Positions 61,417 through 62,733 of a stretch of 62,733 nucleotides of DNA are shown here, one piece after another. Source of the stretch: a virus; IMG/VR virus record IMGVR_UViG_3300042154_004729, positions 1 to 62,733 of that record; one strand, 5' to 3'. The translations under genes and the position numbers were made by a program. Under the pieces are notes generated by a model that did not search any database, had not been told where the DNA came from, and saw nothing but the letters and a program-made list of their open reading frames with translations. Numbering within the stretch: the first letter of the stretch is position 1; each line of letters starts with the position of its first letter.

Positions 61417-62733
61417 TTAAAAAATAATTGCTCCTTCTTCAATCAAGGGCAGAATAATTGCTCCTTCTTCACTAAGAGCAGAAGCTTCGTCATCAGTGCT
61501 ATAGTTTGCTGGTGCACCAAATTCGTCATAGCCTGAATTGTAATTTCCATCAAATATAAAATATGAATTTAGACTATTGAATTGTGGGCCAGAACCAGTT
61601 AATGGTGGATTAGCAAATGCATCTGATAATGTTAGATCTGCATATTCACCAATACTTGAATTATCAATTACCTTATCATAACCATTCCAACCTTCTCTAA
61701 AGATTGACAATGGTGTATTAGAATTTTTAGAGCTTATGCCATAGGTAATATAAAATGCATGAAGCGCTTCATCAAAAACATATGAGCCATTATTGCTTTT
61801 AATCGGTCTTAGATTTCTAATAAAATGATAACCTCCATCAGGCAACAATGACAGGATTGTGATAAAGTCATAGATGTATGCCGCACTTTGATTAGTCGGT
61901 GTATGTTTGCCTCGAGCAGTTGTTTCCCAGTCGATACTGCGCCAACAATTATCATCGGCTATAGGATCAATCTTATCTCCGCTGAAAATTGCTTCATTAT
62001 AATAATAGTAATCAGCAGCATCTTCAGAGTAATAAATGCCATAACCATCAGGCTCGACATAAACATCATCTAAAAATCTATTTGGAAATTCACTCCAATC
62101 AATATCTAAACAGCCAACATTTGTCCAGTCATTGTTATTTGCAAGCTCAAGTATAAGTGACGCAAAAAACTTTAAACCGGCCGGATGAATATACTTTGCA
62201 TATTCAAGACCCCACTCGCTTTTAGCTAATTGTGTGTAAATGACATATGAATAGTTCTGCCAACGCTGATTATCATTCAAGCGATAAACATCAGATGTCT
62301 TTGATCTATTGATATCACTAGTTGTAAACAAAAAGTTTTTAGGATAAAACAAACTAACTACTTCATTGAAAAACAATCGAAAGAAACTAAAGATACTCTC
62401 TTCACTACCACGATTTGTATAATAGTTTGCAATAATCTTATAAAGACGAACGCGGTCAATAGATTGACTTGGTGGTATATAAGAACCAATAAGTCTTTCA
62501 ATAGCATCAAGATAACGATCATCTGTCGCCATATCAATATCATGATTTCGCATGATATTGTTTATCTCAAAGCTTGGTCCAGTACCACCACTTATCTCTG
62601 ATGTATATTTTTTATTAAGAAATCGATAATAAGCTTCCAGCAATTTTACCAATTCACTTGCTTCATTTTCAAAATGATATGGCAAACTGCTTAAAGCCTT
62701 TGCTGGCTCAACAATTTCAGAATATTCAACTCG
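61417..62733 (-). CDS. Virion structural protein, 5' end outside window
   Basis: At least 438 residues; the frame is open through the right edge (RVEYSEIVEPAKALSSLPYH precedes the first possible start at TTG 62685), so the start is beyond the window. The pattern PYHFENEASELVKLLEAYYRF is shared by large structural proteins of T4-like marine phages (P-x-F-x-E...LV..LE.YY.FL). The C-terminus has the tandem sequence EEGAIILPLIEEGAIIF. It is followed by the gp8-like gene. Probably baseplate. Confidence 0.65.
   Translation of the reverse strand, partial: RVEYSEIVEPAKALSSLPYHFENEASELVKLLEAYYRFLNKKYTSEISGGTGPSFEINNIMRNHDIDMATDDRYLDAIERLIGSYIPPSQSIDRVRLYKIIANYYTNRGSEESIFSFFRLFFNEVVSLFYPKNFLFTTSDINRSKTSDVYRLNDNQRWQNYSYVIYTQLAKSEWGLEYAKYIHPAGLKFFASLILELANNNDWTNVGCLDIDWSEFPNRFLDDVYVEPDGYGIYYSEDAADYYYYNEAIFSGDKIDPIADDNCWRSIDWETTARGKHTPTNQSAAYIYDFITILSLLPDGGYHFIRNLRPIKSNNGSYVFDEALHAFYITYGISSKNSNTPLSIFREGWNGYDKVIDNSSIGEYADLTLSDAFANPPLTGSGPQFNSLNSYFIFDGNYNSGYDEFGAPANYSTDDEASALSEEGAIILPLIEEGAIIF

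Noticed and set aside
1-62733. tRNA genes, insertion sequences, homing endonucleases or introns
   Set aside because: I looked for cloverleaf-like segments, transposase motifs and interrupted core genes and found none. All core genes read through without a break. A tRNA-finding program would settle the tRNA point.

Overview
The window is one contiguous piece of a T4-like myovirus genome (order Caudoviricetes, contractile tail). The evidence is a near-complete T4 core set: replication (gp41, gp42, gp43, gp44, gp62, gp45), recombination (UvsX, UvsY, UvsW, gp46, gp47), late transcription (gp55, a DsbA-like protein), RegA, the head genes 20-67-21-22-23, the tail and packaging genes 13-14-15-16-17-18-19, and a large fibre and baseplate block. 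The DNA is AT-rich. Short divergent core proteins, a CobS/CobT-like pair and a marine-type fibre block resemble exo-T-even marine phages (cyanophage or pelagiphage relatives). No photosynthesis gene is present, so the host cannot be named.

Almost every gene is on the minus strand, so transcription runs right to left. From the right edge: 62733-54138, baseplate or fibre-base structural proteins; 54127-41260, tail fibres and small accessory structural proteins; 41062-40748, a holin-like gene; 40732-36166, gp13, 14, 15, 16 and 17; 36082-27980, gp18, 19, 20, 67, 21, 22 and 23; 27899-21847, a tube-like protein, uvsY, uvsW, gp55, gp47 and gp46; 21673-17402, a CobT-like metallopeptidase/VWA protein, the CobS-like MoxR ATPase and small genes; 17304-11003, the replisome (gp45, dsbA-like, gp44, gp62, regA, gp43); 10980-5387, nucleotide metabolism, a PrimPol-like protein, dCMP hydroxymethylase, UvsX and gp41; 5364-1, a late-promoter cluster of enzymes (AAA+ ATPase, HExxH protein, a possible PD-(D/E)XK protein, a KxDG nucleotidyltransferase and a GRFNPPTxGH nucleotidyltransferase cut by the left edge).

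Three promoter-scale signals stand out. First, late boxes of the T4 type (NATAAATA) lie in front of about 18 genes, usually only 5-9 nt from the ATG, so many late mRNAs should be leaderless or nearly so. Second, sigma70-like early promoters (GTTTACA, 16-17 nt, TATAAT-like) preceded by a T-tract drive replication and CobS/CobT genes. In two places that T-tract is also the tail of the upstream terminator. Third, the few plus-strand signals are unusual: two 49-nt repeats, identical at 48 positions, each join a plus-strand early promoter to a micro-ORF beginning MHLRLNEMK, and a palindromic pair of late boxes at 41062-41078 points both to the holin-like gene and to a 55-codon plus-strand gene.

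Several late proteins at the left end begin with short peptides resembling the T4 capsid targeting sequence. This raises the possibility that a set of enzymes is packaged in the capsid and injected with the DNA. No tRNA, CRISPR array or insertion sequence was seen. No gap between genes exceeds 200 bases.
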